Assembly: GCF_000688255.1 (NCBI RefSeq)
Contig: NZ_JHYS01000001.1
Coordinates: 124,001 to 188,000, forward strand
DNA length: 64,000 bases
Reading direction: 5' to 3'
From: Simplicispira psychrophila DSM 11588
Lineage (GTDB): Bacteria > Pseudomonadota > Gammaproteobacteria > Burkholderiales > Burkholderiaceae_C
In this document: positions 9,907 to 18,464 of the stretch, piece by piece
How positions within the stretch are numbered: the stretch's first letter is position 1
Layout: each line of letters opens with the position of its first letter
Notes under the pieces: generated by a model
What the model was told of the DNA's origin: nothing
The model's input: the letters and a program-made list of their open reading frames with translations, nothing else
The model's database searches: none
Program-made: the position numbers and the translations under genes

Positions 9907-10086
9907 TTCCTGTCTCCTCACAGTACGTACGAGCCTGCAGCGGCGCCCCGGGCGTGCTGGCAGGCGGGTGGGCGGTAAACCCCTCTCTTGACCGGGGCGC
10001 GATTGTATCGGCACCTGCTGACAGGCACCGCAGTGTTGCGTAATGCCCACAAACTAATCCACTGCCCCAACGCACCGACGCCTGAC

Positions 10087-11148
10087 TCATGCCAGGCATT
10101 GCTCCAGCCCTTGCTCCAGAATGTCGCGCGGCAGGTCGATGCCGATAAACACCATTTTGCTGGTGCGCTGTTCCCCTTCCGCCCAAGCTGGCCCCAGGTC
10201 GCTGCCCATGAGCTGGTGCACGCCCTGAAAGATCACCTTGCGCTCGGTGCCGACCATGTTCAACACGCCTTTGTAGCGCAACATGCGTGGCCCATAAATA
10301 TTGACGATGGCACCGAGAAAGTCTTCCAGCTTGGCTGGATCAAACGGACGCTGGGCGCGGTAGACAAAGCTTTTCACATCATCGTCGTGATGGTGGTGGT
10401 GCCCATGGCCGTGGCTGTGCTGGTGTGAGGGATGGCTGCAATCCTCGCCATGTGCGTGGTCGTGGTGCGCATGCGCCTCTTCCTGCTCATCTTCCTTAAG
10501 GAAATCAGGGTCAATATCGAGCTTGGTGTTCAGGTTGAAACCGCGCAAGTCGAGCACCTCGGCCAGTGGTACATCACCAAAATGCACTGCCCTGATCGGC
10601 GCGCGCGGGTTCATGTGCTTGAGCCGGTGGATCAGCGCATCGGTCTCCTCGGCACTGACCAGCTCAGTCTTGGACAAAAAGATCTGGTCGGCAAAGCCGA
10701 CTTGGCGGCGTGCCTCCTGGCGGTCGTTGAGTTGCTGCGGTGCGTGCTTGGCATCGACCAGGGTGATGATCGAGTCGATCAGGTAGGTCTCGGCGATTTC
10801 TTCGTCCATGAAAAACGTCTGCGCCACCGGACCGGGGTCGGCCAGGCCGGTGGTTTCGATGACTATGCGCTCAAAGTCGAGCAAACCCTTGCGCTTCTTC
10901 GCCGCCAGCAGCTGCAGCGTCTCGCGCAGATCTTCGCGGATGGTGCAGCAAATGCAGCCGTTGCTCATCTGCAGGATCTGCTCTGTTGATTCAGTGACCA
11001 GGATGTCGGAGTCGATGTTTTCTTCGCCAAACTCGTTTTCAATCACGGCGATCTTCTGGCCATGGGCCTCGCTCAGCAGGCGCTTGAGCAGCGTGGTCTT
11101 GCCCGAGCCCAGAAAGCCGGTAAGGATGGTGACGGGGATGAGGGACAT
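10087..11148 (-). CDS. CobW/ZNG1-family metal-chaperone GTPase
   Basis: G3E-family P-loop GTPase, probably a zinc metallochaperone. The 353 residues contain Walker A GFLGSGKT at 11-18, the CICC metal-binding motif (CxCC, residues 65-68), an ETTGLADP switch region and an SKTE base-recognition motif. A very His-rich loop near residues 240-280 (HSHGHGHHHHHDD and neighbours) precedes the CobW C-terminal domain. The ATG at 11148 has AAGGTG about eight bases upstream, and the longer open frame to 11250 lacks family similarity. No clear Zur box was seen. A pentanucleotide tandem repeat lies 120 bases upstream. Confidence 0.9.
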   Translation of the reverse strand: MSLIPVTILTGFLGSGKTTLLKRLLSEAHGQKIAVIENEFGEENIDSDILVTESTEQILQMSNGCICCTIREDLRETLQLLAAKKRKGLLDFERIVIETTGLADPGPVAQTFFMDEEIAETYLIDSIITLVDAKHAPQQLNDRQEARRQVGFADQIFLSKTELVSAEETDALIHRLKHMNPRAPIRAVHFGDVPLAEVLDLRGFNLNTKLDIDPDFLKEDEQEEAHAHHDHAHGEDCSHPSHQHSHGHGHHHHHDDDVKSFVYRAQRPFDPAKLEDFLGAIVNIYGPRMLRYKGVLNMVGTERKVIFQGVHQLMGSDLGPAWAEGEQRTSKMVFIGIDLPRDILEQGLEQCLA

Positions 11149-11267
11149 GAAAAACACCTTGGTATACGAAAACACGCCACACAGGGCGGACACAAAAGGG
11201 CAGGCACAACAACAAAGCCCGTTATATGGGGCACCGGGCGGCGCAATCAAGGCGCAGCGCCAGCGCC

Positions 11268-11310
11268 CAGCTCAGCTCAGCTCAGCTCAGCTCAGCTCAG
11301 CTCAGCTCAG
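11268..11310. repeat. Pentanucleotide tandem repeat (CTCAG), 8.6 units
   Basis: Eight perfect CTCAG units plus CAG span 43 bases. On the minus strand this is GCTGA repeated, and the DUF484 stop codon TGA is supplied by the first unit. The rest lies in the gap between DUF484 and the CobW-like gene, about 120 bases before its start. Such perfect short repeats are prone to slipped-strand changes in unit number. Confidence 0.95.
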
Positions 11311-12014
11311 CGCAAGCGTGCCAGCGCCGCGCTGGCCATTTCCGTCATGTGCGAGAGAAAGTCCACGCCCATGGTGGCGTCAAAGCGGTGTACGTCGTGC
11401 GAGGCCAGCACCAGCAGCCCAAAGGCCGGGGTGGCGCTGTCCATCGGACCCTCGCGCAGCGGCAGCAGCGCCAGCGACTGCGCACCGGTGCCATCGGCGT
11501 GTGCCACACCGCCCTCGGGCAGCCAGGAAGCCGCCTCAAAGCCCAGGTTCGGGCCACAAAACGGCATGGTCAGCGACGTCGCCAAGGCACGCACGTCGTC
11601 GCTCGCCCCCTGCGCAAAGGCTTCATGCGCGTAGCCCGGTGCCACACCCCACAGACGAATCGCCACCTGCGGCACATCAAACTGCGCGGCAATGCTGTGC
11701 ACCAGTATCTCGGGCAAATCGGCCGGATTTTGCACACGCTGCAACGCGCAGCTCCAAGTGTGGATCTTCTGCGCAGTGGCTGCGTTTTCGTGGCTGTGGC
11801 GCACCATGTCCATGACCCGCTGCTCCAGCGCCTTGATCTTGTCGCGCAGCATCTCGGCTTGGCGCTCTTGCAGGCTGACGGCACGGGTGCGGTGCGGGCT
11901 GTTGATCTGCACGCTGGCCAGCACCTCGGCGTGGCGCTCAAAAAACTCTGGCGTCTGCACCAGAAACTGGGCAATGTCGTCTTCGGTGATGGGGGAAATA
12001 TGGGAAGTGGTCAT
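11307..12014 (-). CDS. DUF484 family (GAF-like) protein
   Basis: 235-residue soluble protein of the DUF484 family. Its N-terminus [20 protein letters not shown] is typical, followed by a coiled-coil segment ([19 protein letters not shown]) and a GAF-like domain. DUF484 genes usually sit between dapF and xerC. Here the ATG overlaps the dapF stop (ATGA), but the next gene is a CobW GTPase, so xerC is absent from the usual place. The stop codon arises at the edge of a CTCAG tandem repeat. Function is unknown. Confidence 0.9.
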   Translation of the reverse strand: MTTSHISPITEDDIAQFLVQTPEFFERHAEVLASVQINSPHRTRAVSLQERQAEMLRDKIKALEQRVMDMVRHSHENAATAQKIHTWSCALQRVQNPADLPEILVHSIAAQFDVPQVAIRLWGVAPGYAHEAFAQGASDDVRALATSLTMPFCGPNLGFEAASWLPEGGVAHADGTGAQSLALLPLREGPMDSATPAFGLLVLASHDVHRFDATMGVDFLSHMTEMASAALARLR

Positions 12015-12889
12015 GGTGTTTCAGGAATATCGATCTGGCCTTCAAAAACCGTGGTCGCCGGGCCGCTCAGGTACACCGGGGCATTCGCTTCGCCCGTCCA
12101 GGCAATACCCAAACGCCCGCCCCGGGTATCGACCTGCACGCTGGCGTCCAGCAGTCCGGCGCGGATGCCCGCCACCACGGCAGCGCAGGCGCCGGTGCCA
12201 CAGGCCAGCGTTTCGCCAGCGCCGCGCTCAAAAACGCGCAAGCGTACTTGGCTGCGGTCAACGATTTGCAGGAACCCGGCATTCACGCGCTGCGCAAAGC
12301 GCACATGCTGTTCGATCAAGGGGCCTTGCTGCAGCACCGGTGCGGTATCCACATCGTCCACCCACTGCACGGCATGGGGATTGCCCATCGACACCACCGC
12401 TACTAAAACAGTAGCTTGTAGCGCTTGTCCTGTCAGCGTTAGAGGCCATTTTTGCACTGAACCCTGCACCACTGGCTGCAAACCCTGGGTATCAAACGGC
12501 ACGCGCGCTGGCTCCCATACCGGGCAGCCCATATCCACTGTCACGCGGCCGTCCGGCGTCAGCTGCGGGGCGATCACACCGGACAGCGTCTGCACACGGA
12601 TGGTGTCCTTGTGCGTCAGCCCTTGGTCGCGCACATAGCGGGCAAAGCAGCGCGCACCGTTGCCGCACTGGCCGACTTCGCCGCCATCGGCGTTGTGGAT
12701 GACGTATTCAAAATCAATGCCCACGCCGGGCGAAGGCCGCACCGTGAGGATCTGGTCGGCGCCGACGCCAAAGTGGCGATCAGCGAGAAAGCGGTATTGC
12801 GCAGGCGTCAAGCCCAGACGGGCCTGGGTTTCGTCCAGCACGACAAAATCGTTGCCCGCGCCCTGCATTTTGGTGAAGCGAATCTGCAT
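12011..12889 (-). CDS. dapF: Diaminopimelate epimerase DapF
   Basis: Cofactor-independent racemase converting LL- to meso-diaminopimelate for lysine and peptidoglycan synthesis. The 292 residues include [12 protein letters not shown], the first catalytic cysteine in GQCGNGARC (C75) and the second in [11 protein letters not shown] chose the ATG at 12889, where the family N-terminus [15 protein letters not shown] begins; the upstream extension is not DapF-like. A copy of the dispersed palindromic repeat (12411-12457) lies inside the gene and is translated as part of the [14 protein letters not shown] stretch. That makes the segment before [10 protein letters not shown] longer than in the E. coli enzyme. 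The reading frame is intact. Confidence 0.96.
   Translation of the reverse strand: MQIRFTKMQGAGNDFVVLDETQARLGLTPAQYRFLADRHFGVGADQILTVRPSPGVGIDFEYVIHNADGGEVGQCGNGARCFARYVRDQGLTHKDTIRVQTLSGVIAPQLTPDGRVTVDMGCPVWEPARVPFDTQGLQPVVQGSVQKWPLTLTGQALQATVLVAVVSMGNPHAVQWVDDVDTAPVLQQGPLIEQHVRFAQRVNAGFLQIVDRSQVRLRVFERGAGETLACGTGACAAVVAGIRAGLLDASVQVDTRGGRLGIAWTGEANAPVYLSGPATTVFEGQIDIPETP
12411..12457 (+). repeat. Dispersed palindromic repeat inside dapF
   Basis: Landmarks on the plus strand: TAGCTTGTAGCGCTTGTCC, CAGCGTTAGAGGCC, ATTTTTGCAC. It lies antisense within dapF and keeps the dapF frame open. Confidence 0.8.
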
Positions 12890-12967
12890 GGACGCGATTA
12901 TCACCGTCGCTGTGGCTGTCGCTGGCCGTGCGCCCAACCCCATGCAGCGCCATCCGATAATGCAGCC

Positions 12968-14638
12968 ATGCCCCGCCCCAACCAACAACTCCACCCCCAC
13001 CGCGACCCGGTGCCCACTTTGGCCGCAGCCACGGTACTGCTGCTGCGCGACGCTGCCGACGGCACGCTGGAAGTACTGATGACGCGGCGCTCAGGCAAAG
13101 CCAGCTTTGCCCCCGGCGCCTATGTGTTTCCGGGCGGCGGCATCGACGCCCTCGATGCCGACCCAGCTACCCACGCCGCTGCGGCGCGCCGCCCGGCACA
13201 AAGCGACGAGCACCTGACCCAGGCCATTGCCGCCATCCGCGAGAGCTATGAAGAGCTGGGCGTGCTGCTGGCACGCCATGCCGATGGCCGCGTGGCCAAC
13301 GAGGACGACATCGCCGCCCTGGATCGCCACGCGCCGTTTGCCGCGCAATGCCAGGCACGCGGCCTGACGTTGGCGGCCGACGGCGTATTTGTGCTGGCGC
13401 ACTGGACGGCCGACCGCGACCTGCCCAAGCGCTTTGACGTGCCGTTTTTGGTCGCCCAGATGCCGCCCGGGCAAACGCCGGTGGCCGATGAAAAAGAGCA
13501 GTTTGAGCCGGTCTGGGTACGCCCCGCTGACGCGCTGGCACGCCACACCACCGGCCAGTTTTTCATGATCTACCCGACCATCCGCACGCTGGAGCGCCTG
13601 GCAAAGTTCGCCAACGCCGGCGCCGTGCTCGCCGCCTGCAGCGGCGAAATCCCACTGTGGACCAGCTGCCCACGTGCCGGCCTGCTGGCCGGCAAAGAAG
13701 CACGCTACATGGAAAACGAGCAGCCATTTGGCGAACTGGCCCTGGTCTGCCCCGACGGCCAAATCGTCCATCCGCTGGACTGGCAGAGCGAGCGCACCGT
13801 GGCGCTGCTGAAAAACGTACAGCGACTGACCGCACCCAACCCCGGCGTCATGACCGGCCCCGGCACCAACAGCTACTTGGTCGGCGATCCCGCCACCGGC
13901 TACATCGCTATCGACCCCGGCCCCGCAGATGCCGAGCACCTGGAGCGCCTGTGGCGTGCCGCCGGCGGCGACATCCGCATGATTGTCTGCACGCATTCGC
14001 ACCCCGATCACTCACCCGGCGCGGCGCCCTTGCAAGCCCTGTGCGTGCAAGCCGGCCACGCCGCGCCGCTGATTCTAGGTTTGCCATCCGCACCGACAGC
14101 GCAGGCACACAGCCTGTTCACGCCCGACCGCGCACTACAAAATAATGAGCTACTAGCGCTGACAGGAAAAGGGCTAGACGGCGAAATCACCCATACTTTG
14201 CAGGTCATCCACACCCCCGGCCACGCGGCTAACCACCTGTGCCTGCTGCTGCAAGAGGACGGCCTGCTGTTCTCGGGCGACCACATCTTGAACGGCAGCA
14301 CCACCGTCATCAGCCCGCCCGACGGCAACATGGCCGAGTATTTGGACTCACTGGCCACGCTGGACGCGCTGTGCGTGCAGTACCACGCCGCATTCATCCT
14401 GCCGGCGCACGGCTACGTGCTGGGCAACGCCCGCGGCGCCATCGCCCAACTGACCGCCCACCGCCTGGCGCGCGAGGCCAAAGTTATCGCTGCCATGCAG
14501 GCACTGCCGGACGGCACTTTAGAAGAATGGGTCGCCTACGCCTACGCCGACGTGCCCCCGCGCATGTGGCCGGTGGCACAGCGCTCGCTGATGGCCCACG
14601 TTGAACGCATCCGCGCAATGGAACCCGGTAATGACTGA
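12968..14638 (+). CDS. NUDIX / metallo-beta-lactamase fold fusion hydrolase
   Basis: 556-residue predicted cytosolic hydrolase. The N-terminal half is NUDIX-like. Its signature is split: GGGID is followed by an insertion and then [12 protein letters not shown], which corresponds to the REUXEEXGU part of the box. The C-terminal half is a metallo-beta-lactamase fold of the LACTB2/glyoxalase II type, with THSHPDH near residue 343, [18 protein letters not shown] and LPAHGYVLG. The ATG at 12968 starts just after the divergent dapF gene. A dispersed palindromic repeat (14147-14188) is translated within [16 protein letters not shown] between the metal motifs. Substrate is unknown. Confidence 0.88.
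   Translation: MPRPNQQLHPHRDPVPTLAAATVLLLRDAADGTLEVLMTRRSGKASFAPGAYVFPGGGIDALDADPATHAAAARRPAQSDEHLTQAIAAIRESYEELGVLLARHADGRVANEDDIAALDRHAPFAAQCQARGLTLAADGVFVLAHWTADRDLPKRFDVPFLVAQMPPGQTPVADEKEQFEPVWVRPADALARHTTGQFFMIYPTIRTLERLAKFANAGAVLAACSGEIPLWTSCPRAGLLAGKEARYMENEQPFGELALVCPDGQIVHPLDWQSERTVALLKNVQRLTAPNPGVMTGPGTNSYLVGDPATGYIAIDPGPADAEHLERLWRAAGGDIRMIVCTHSHPDHSPGAAPLQALCVQAGHAAPLILGLPSAPTAQAHSLFTPDRALQNNELLALTGKGLDGEITHTLQVIHTPGHAANHLCLLLQEDGLLFSGDHILNGSTTVISPPDGNMAEYLDSLATLDALCVQYHAAFILPAHGYVLGNARGAIAQLTAHRLAREAKVIAAMQALPDGTLEEWVAYAYADVPPRMWPVAQRSLMAHVERIRAMEPGND
14147..14188 (+). repeat. Dispersed palindromic repeat inside the NUDIX/MBL gene
   Basis: Landmarks: GAGCTACTAGCGCT, GGGCTAGACGGC, GAAATC; preceded by ACTACAAAATAAT, as in the aroE copy. 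The gene frame is intact through it. Confidence 0.7.
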
Positions 14639-15419
14639 TACACACCACACCACCCACACCACCGTTCGCCTGGCCAAACGGCTGGCCGAACAACTGCAAT
14701 GCTCGCGCAGCACGGCAGAGCAATACATCGAAGGCGGCTGGGTCACCGTCGATGGCAAGACCATCGAAGTGCCGGGCGCGCGCGTCTCGCCCAAACAAAG
14801 CATCGTGGTCGAGAAAGAAGCCAGCCTGTTCGACCTGGTGCCCGTCACCCTGCTGCTGCACAAGCCGCCGGGCTTTGAGGCCGGCCTCGGCATGGAGGCC
14901 GCCAGCGCCGCGCACGGCAGCCGCAGCCAGGGCGAGCGCCCCGCACAAACGCTGTTGAATATCGCCTCGCACATGGCTGGCGACGCCGCCGACACCCGCG
15001 TGTTGCTGCGCCACTTCAAAGACCTGGAATGCTTCACGCCGCTGCCGACGCCGGCCAGCGGGCTAGTGGTGTTTACGCAAGACAAGCGCATCGCGCGCAA
15101 ACTGGCCGAGGACATCGAATCGCTGGAGCAGGAATGCATCGTCGAAGTGGCCGGCCAGATCATCGACCACGGCTTGAAGCGCCTGTGCCACGGCCTGAGC
15201 TTCAACGGCCGCCCGCTGCCGCCGATCAAAGTCAGCTGGCAGAGCGAAACCAAACTGCGCTTTGCGTTGCAAGGCATTCGCCCCGGACAGATCCCGGCGA
15301 TGTGCGAAGCCGTCGGCCTGCGCGTCATGGCCATCAAGCGCATCCGCATCGGCCGCGTACCGCTGGCCAAAGTGCCTGAAGGGCAATGGCGTTATCTGCA
15401 GGCCTGGGAAAAGTTCTGA
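14631..15419 (+). CDS. RsuA/RluB-like pseudouridine synthase homologue lacking the catalytic aspartate
   Basis: 262 residues with an N-terminal S4 RNA-binding domain (TVRLAKRLAEQLQCSRSTAE) followed by a pseudouridine synthase-like domain. In active RsuA/RluB enzymes the motif is GRLDxxTxGLL with the nucleophilic Asp. Here the aligned segment reads TPLPTPASGLVVFTQD, so both Arg and Asp are replaced by Pro. The C-terminal segment (GLRVMAIKRIRIGRVPL) is typical. The protein may bind rRNA without catalysis or act differently. The ATG overlaps the upstream stop by eight bases, and its stop overlaps the mgtC-like start. Confidence 0.8.
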   Translation: MTDTHHTTHTTVRLAKRLAEQLQCSRSTAEQYIEGGWVTVDGKTIEVPGARVSPKQSIVVEKEASLFDLVPVTLLLHKPPGFEAGLGMEAASAAHGSRSQGERPAQTLLNIASHMAGDAADTRVLLRHFKDLECFTPLPTPASGLVVFTQDKRIARKLAEDIESLEQECIVEVAGQIIDHGLKRLCHGLSFNGRPLPPIKVSWQSETKLRFALQGIRPGQIPAMCEAVGLRVMAIKRIRIGRVPLAKVPEGQWRYLQAWEKF

Positions 15420-15997
15420 TGCAGCCCGACCTGTGGAGCCAGGTCAGCAGCGCGGTGGCGGCGGAATTTTCCGATCTGCCCAATGCGGCAGAGTTCACCC
15501 GCGTCTTGCTGCGGCTGCTGCTGGCAGCGCTGCTCGGCGGCCTGCTGGGCATGGAGCGCGAGCAAAAGGGTAAAGCAGCGGGCGTGCGCACACACATGCT
15601 GGTATCAATGGGTGCGGCGCTTTTTGTGCTACTGGCCAGCCAGGGCGGCATGGAAGACGCTGAACTGAGCCGGGTGCTGCAAGGCGTGATCGCCGGCGTC
15701 GGCTTTCTGGGCGCCGGCACCATCCTCAAGGCCGAGCATGAGGACAAGGTGCGCGGCCTGACCACCGCCGCCGGCATCTGGCTGACCGCCGCCATTGGCG
15801 TGGCCGCCGGGCTGGGACGCGAATCCACGGCCGTGCTTAGCACCCTGCTGGCGCTGGGCGTGTTTGCCCTGGTGCCGGCGCTGATACGCCAACTGCCCGA
15901 GAAAGAGAACGACCTGCTGGACAGCGGTGCAGCCAACGCACCTGCAGCGCCCGAGCAGACAGCGTCGGCGCGCACTGGCGCCCGCGACAAAAAATAA
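15419..15997 (+). CDS. MgtC/SapB family inner-membrane protein
   Basis: 192-residue membrane protein of the MgtC/SapB family. The conserved N-terminal region LGGLLGMEREQKGKAAGVRTH is followed by about four membrane segments and VGFLGAGTILK, the family hallmark. The hydrophilic Ala-rich C-terminal tail is not conserved. Start chosen at the ATG overlapping the previous stop (TGATG). Family members influence membrane potential, magnesium or phosphate physiology, but the exact role here is unknown. It converges on rnpB. Confidence 0.88.
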   Translation: MQPDLWSQVSSAVAAEFSDLPNAAEFTRVLLRLLLAALLGGLLGMEREQKGKAAGVRTHMLVSMGAALFVLLASQGGMEDAELSRVLQGVIAGVGFLGAGTILKAEHEDKVRGLTTAAGIWLTAAIGVAAGLGRESTAVLSTLLALGVFALVPALIRQLPEKENDLLDSGAANAPAAPEQTASARTGARDKK

Positions 15998-15999
15998 AA

Positions 16000-16336
16000 G
16001 TGTGAAGCGCGCCGATAAGCCGGATTCTGTGCACCGCCGGCCCTCTTGCGAAGGCCTGCAGCGTGACCGCCATTACTCTGGGCCGGGTGTCGCCACCACG
16101 GCTCGATGCTACCTACCCGCCAACTCTGCGGAACCACATCAACGTTGGCCTACTTGGTATTGCTGCGCGTAGAGATTGCCCGTTTCACCCGAACTTAATC
16201 GGCTCGTCTCTGTTGCTCTGATCCTCACCTCACGGTGGGCAGCCGTTAGCTGCTACGCTGTCCTGTGCAGTCCGGACGTTCCTCCAGTGCCTGGTTTCCC
16301 AGCTTGCACCAGCGGCGGTCTGGCGCGCTTCACGGC
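16000..16336 (-). ncRNA. rnpB: RNase P RNA (type A)
   Basis: Catalytic RNA subunit of RNase P, which matures tRNA 5' ends. On the minus strand the 5' end GTGAAGCGCGCC (from 16333) pairs with GGCGCGCTTCAC near 16002-16013 to form P1. Conserved core blocks are present: GGAGGAACGTCCGGAC after the 5' stem, CAGAGCAACAGAGACGAG, GGGTGAAACGG, and GAATCCGGCTTATCGG near the 3' end. Size (about 335 nt) fits bacterial type A. Exact ends are uncertain by a few bases. It is divergent from the methyltransferase gene. Confidence 0.97.
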
Positions 16337-16404
16337 GGCGATTATCACCGACGCAAGCGCCCGCCGCGCGCGCACCGTTTATTTCACTCTTGCCCCGTCA
16401 CACC

Positions 16405-17025
16405 ATGACCACTCCATCCACACCCACCACCGCCACGCATTTCGACGTCTCGGCGCGTGACTGGGACCAGCGCCCGATGTCGCAGCAACTGGCCAGCGTG
16501 CCGGCGCGTCTGCTGGCACAGGTGCCGTTGCATGCTGACGACCATGTGCTGGACTTTGGCGCCGGCACCGGCCTGCTGTCCACCGCCATCGCGCCCCAAG
16601 TGGCCCAGGTCACGGCGCTGGACACCTCGGCCGCCATGCTGCAAGTGCTCCACGAGAAAGGCTTTGCCAACATCACCACGCGCCAGCAAGACATTTTTGC
16701 CGGCCTGCCCGAGCGCTATAACGTAGTGGTCAGTTGCATGGCGATGCACCACGTCGCCAACACCGCCGCACTGCTGCAGGCCTTTGCCGACGCGTTGCAC
16801 CGCGGCGGGCGCATTGCCCTGGTGGATTTGGTGACTGAGGACGGCAGTTTTCATGGTGACAACGAGGCCAAGGGCGTACAGCACTTCGGATTCGCACCCG
16901 CAGCCTTGCAAGCCCTGGCCGAACAAGCAGGTGTGACCGATATCGCCTTCAGCCACCTCCAGGAGATGCAACACCGCAATGGCCGCGCCTATCCGCTGTT
17001 TTTGATGACCGGGTGCAAGGCGTAA
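16405..17025 (+). CDS. Class I SAM-dependent methyltransferase
   Basis: 206-residue soluble protein with a Rossmann methyltransferase fold. Motif I is VLDFGAGTGLLS, followed by VTALDTSAAML (acidic residue binding the SAM ribose) and VVSCMAMHHV. It resembles UbiE/BioC-like small-molecule methyltransferases. Substrate is unknown. The ATG at 16405 is preferred over an upstream TTG, though no good ribosome site is visible for either. Monocistronic context, divergent from rnpB. Confidence 0.82.
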   Translation: MTTPSTPTTATHFDVSARDWDQRPMSQQLASVPARLLAQVPLHADDHVLDFGAGTGLLSTAIAPQVAQVTALDTSAAMLQVLHEKGFANITTRQQDIFAGLPERYNVVVSCMAMHHVANTAALLQAFADALHRGGRIALVDLVTEDGSFHGDNEAKGVQHFGFAPAALQALAEQAGVTDIAFSHLQEMQHRNGRAYPLFLMTGCKA

Positions 17026-17094
17026 AGCCTGAGGGCGTTTCGCTTTTCTTCCGCCGGCTGGGTGCATAGTTACGGGTTACCAAAGGTATCCCGG

Positions 17095-18354
17095 ATGAAA
17101 ACTTTTCAACGTAAAACCGCTGGCCGCATTGCTGCGGTCACGCTCCTGATGGCGGCCTGCGCCAGCCCCCTGGCTTGGTTTGTCTCGCGCGAGAACGCCG
17201 AGCAAGAAGTCGTCGCCTTCGCCCAAGAAGAATCGCGCCGCGTCCTCATGGTGCAGGGCAGCCTGCAGCTCGCTGGCCCCGAGGCGCTGGTGCAGGCCCA
17301 AAGAGCGGCGCAGTTGCTGACCGGCGGCCTGTTTGAAATCGCAGAAATCTACGACACCCAAGGCCGCAAACTGGCCGAGTCGGTCACCGAAGATGGCGAG
17401 GTGCTGGAGAAGCAATTGCCCGGCCACGGCACGCCGACATATACCGAGTCGTTTTACGAGAACCTGACCCTGCCCGATGGCCAATGGGCCTTGCGGGTGT
17501 TTGTGCCACTGCGCGCCACCGCCGCCGACCCCATCAGCGGCTACTTTGAGGGGGTGCGCATCATTCCCGCATGGCAGAACCGACAAATTTCGTCCGATGC
17601 CTTCATCGTCAGCCTGATGGTGTGCTTGGCCTCGCTGATCTGCGGTGCCGTCATCTACCCGGTGGTGGTGCACCTGGTAAAAGAGAATGAGCACAAGGCC
17701 CAGCAGTTACTGGAATCGCACATTGCCATGATGGAAGCGCTGGGGCGGGCGATTGCCAAGCGCGACTCTGACACTGGCGCCCACAACTACCGCGTGGCGT
17801 GGCTGGCCGCTCGCACCGCCGAGGCCTTGAAGCTCGAAGGCAGCGCGATGCAGTCGCTGATTGCCGGCAGCTTTTTGCACGACGCCGGCAAGATCGGTAT
17901 TCCAGACGCCATCCTGCTCAAGCCGGGGCGCTTGGACGAAGCAGAAATGGCCATCATGCGCACCCATGTGGCACAGGGCGAGGACATCGTCAGCGGCGCC
18001 GGCTGGTTGGATGGCGCCCGCGACGTCGTCGGCAGCCACCACGAAAAATGGGATGGCTCCGGCTATCCGCGCGGCCTGTCGGGCGAGGGTATTCCGCTAT
18101 CGGCGCGCATCTTTGCCGTGGCCGATGTGTTCGACGCCCTCAGCTCGCGCCGCCCCTACAAAGGGCCGATGCCATTTGCGCAAGTCATGGCCATCCTGCA
18201 CGAAGGCCGGGGCAGCCATTTCGACCCTACCGTACTGGACACCTTTGCCCAACTGGCCCCGGCCCTGGACAGGGCATTACAAGGACTGGACGAAACTGCC
18301 ACCCGCAAACTGATGACCGACATGGTGCATCGGCACTTTGAAATTTTGGTCTGA
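17095..18354 (+). CDS. Membrane-anchored HD-GYP phosphodiesterase-like protein
   Basis: 419 residues. An N-terminal membrane segment (about residues 8-30), a periplasmic sensor-like region and a second membrane segment (about 165-190) precede a cytoplasmic HD-GYP domain. The catalytic motifs are complete: FLHDAGKIGIPD and HHEKWDGSGYPRGL, then FAVADVFDAL. HD-GYP proteins usually hydrolyse cyclic di-GMP. The ATG at 17095 has AAAGG about nine bases upstream. It stands alone between the methyltransferase and cysK. Confidence 0.88.
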   Translation: MKTFQRKTAGRIAAVTLLMAACASPLAWFVSRENAEQEVVAFAQEESRRVLMVQGSLQLAGPEALVQAQRAAQLLTGGLFEIAEIYDTQGRKLAESVTEDGEVLEKQLPGHGTPTYTESFYENLTLPDGQWALRVFVPLRATAADPISGYFEGVRIIPAWQNRQISSDAFIVSLMVCLASLICGAVIYPVVVHLVKENEHKAQQLLESHIAMMEALGRAIAKRDSDTGAHNYRVAWLAARTAEALKLEGSAMQSLIAGSFLHDAGKIGIPDAILLKPGRLDEAEMAIMRTHVAQGEDIVSGAGWLDGARDVVGSHHEKWDGSGYPRGLSGEGIPLSARIFAVADVFDALSSRRPYKGPMPFAQVMAILHEGRGSHFDPTVLDTFAQLAPALDRALQGLDETATRKLMTDMVHRHFEILV

Positions 18355-18464
18355 CGACGGCACAAGTGCTTGCGAGAACCGGCTATATGCAAATAGCCTG
18401 AAGGCTCACACAAGTGGGCCAGAATGTGCTGCATATTCTCTTTTTTCCTTCAGGAGACGCCGCC

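Noticed and set aside
11149-11230. Zur operator upstream of the CobW-like gene
   Set aside because: No convincing palindrome of the Zur type could be found by eye.
11268-11310. Tandem CTCAG repeat as a possible CRISPR array
   Set aside because: Five-base units without spacers; this is a simple sequence repeat.
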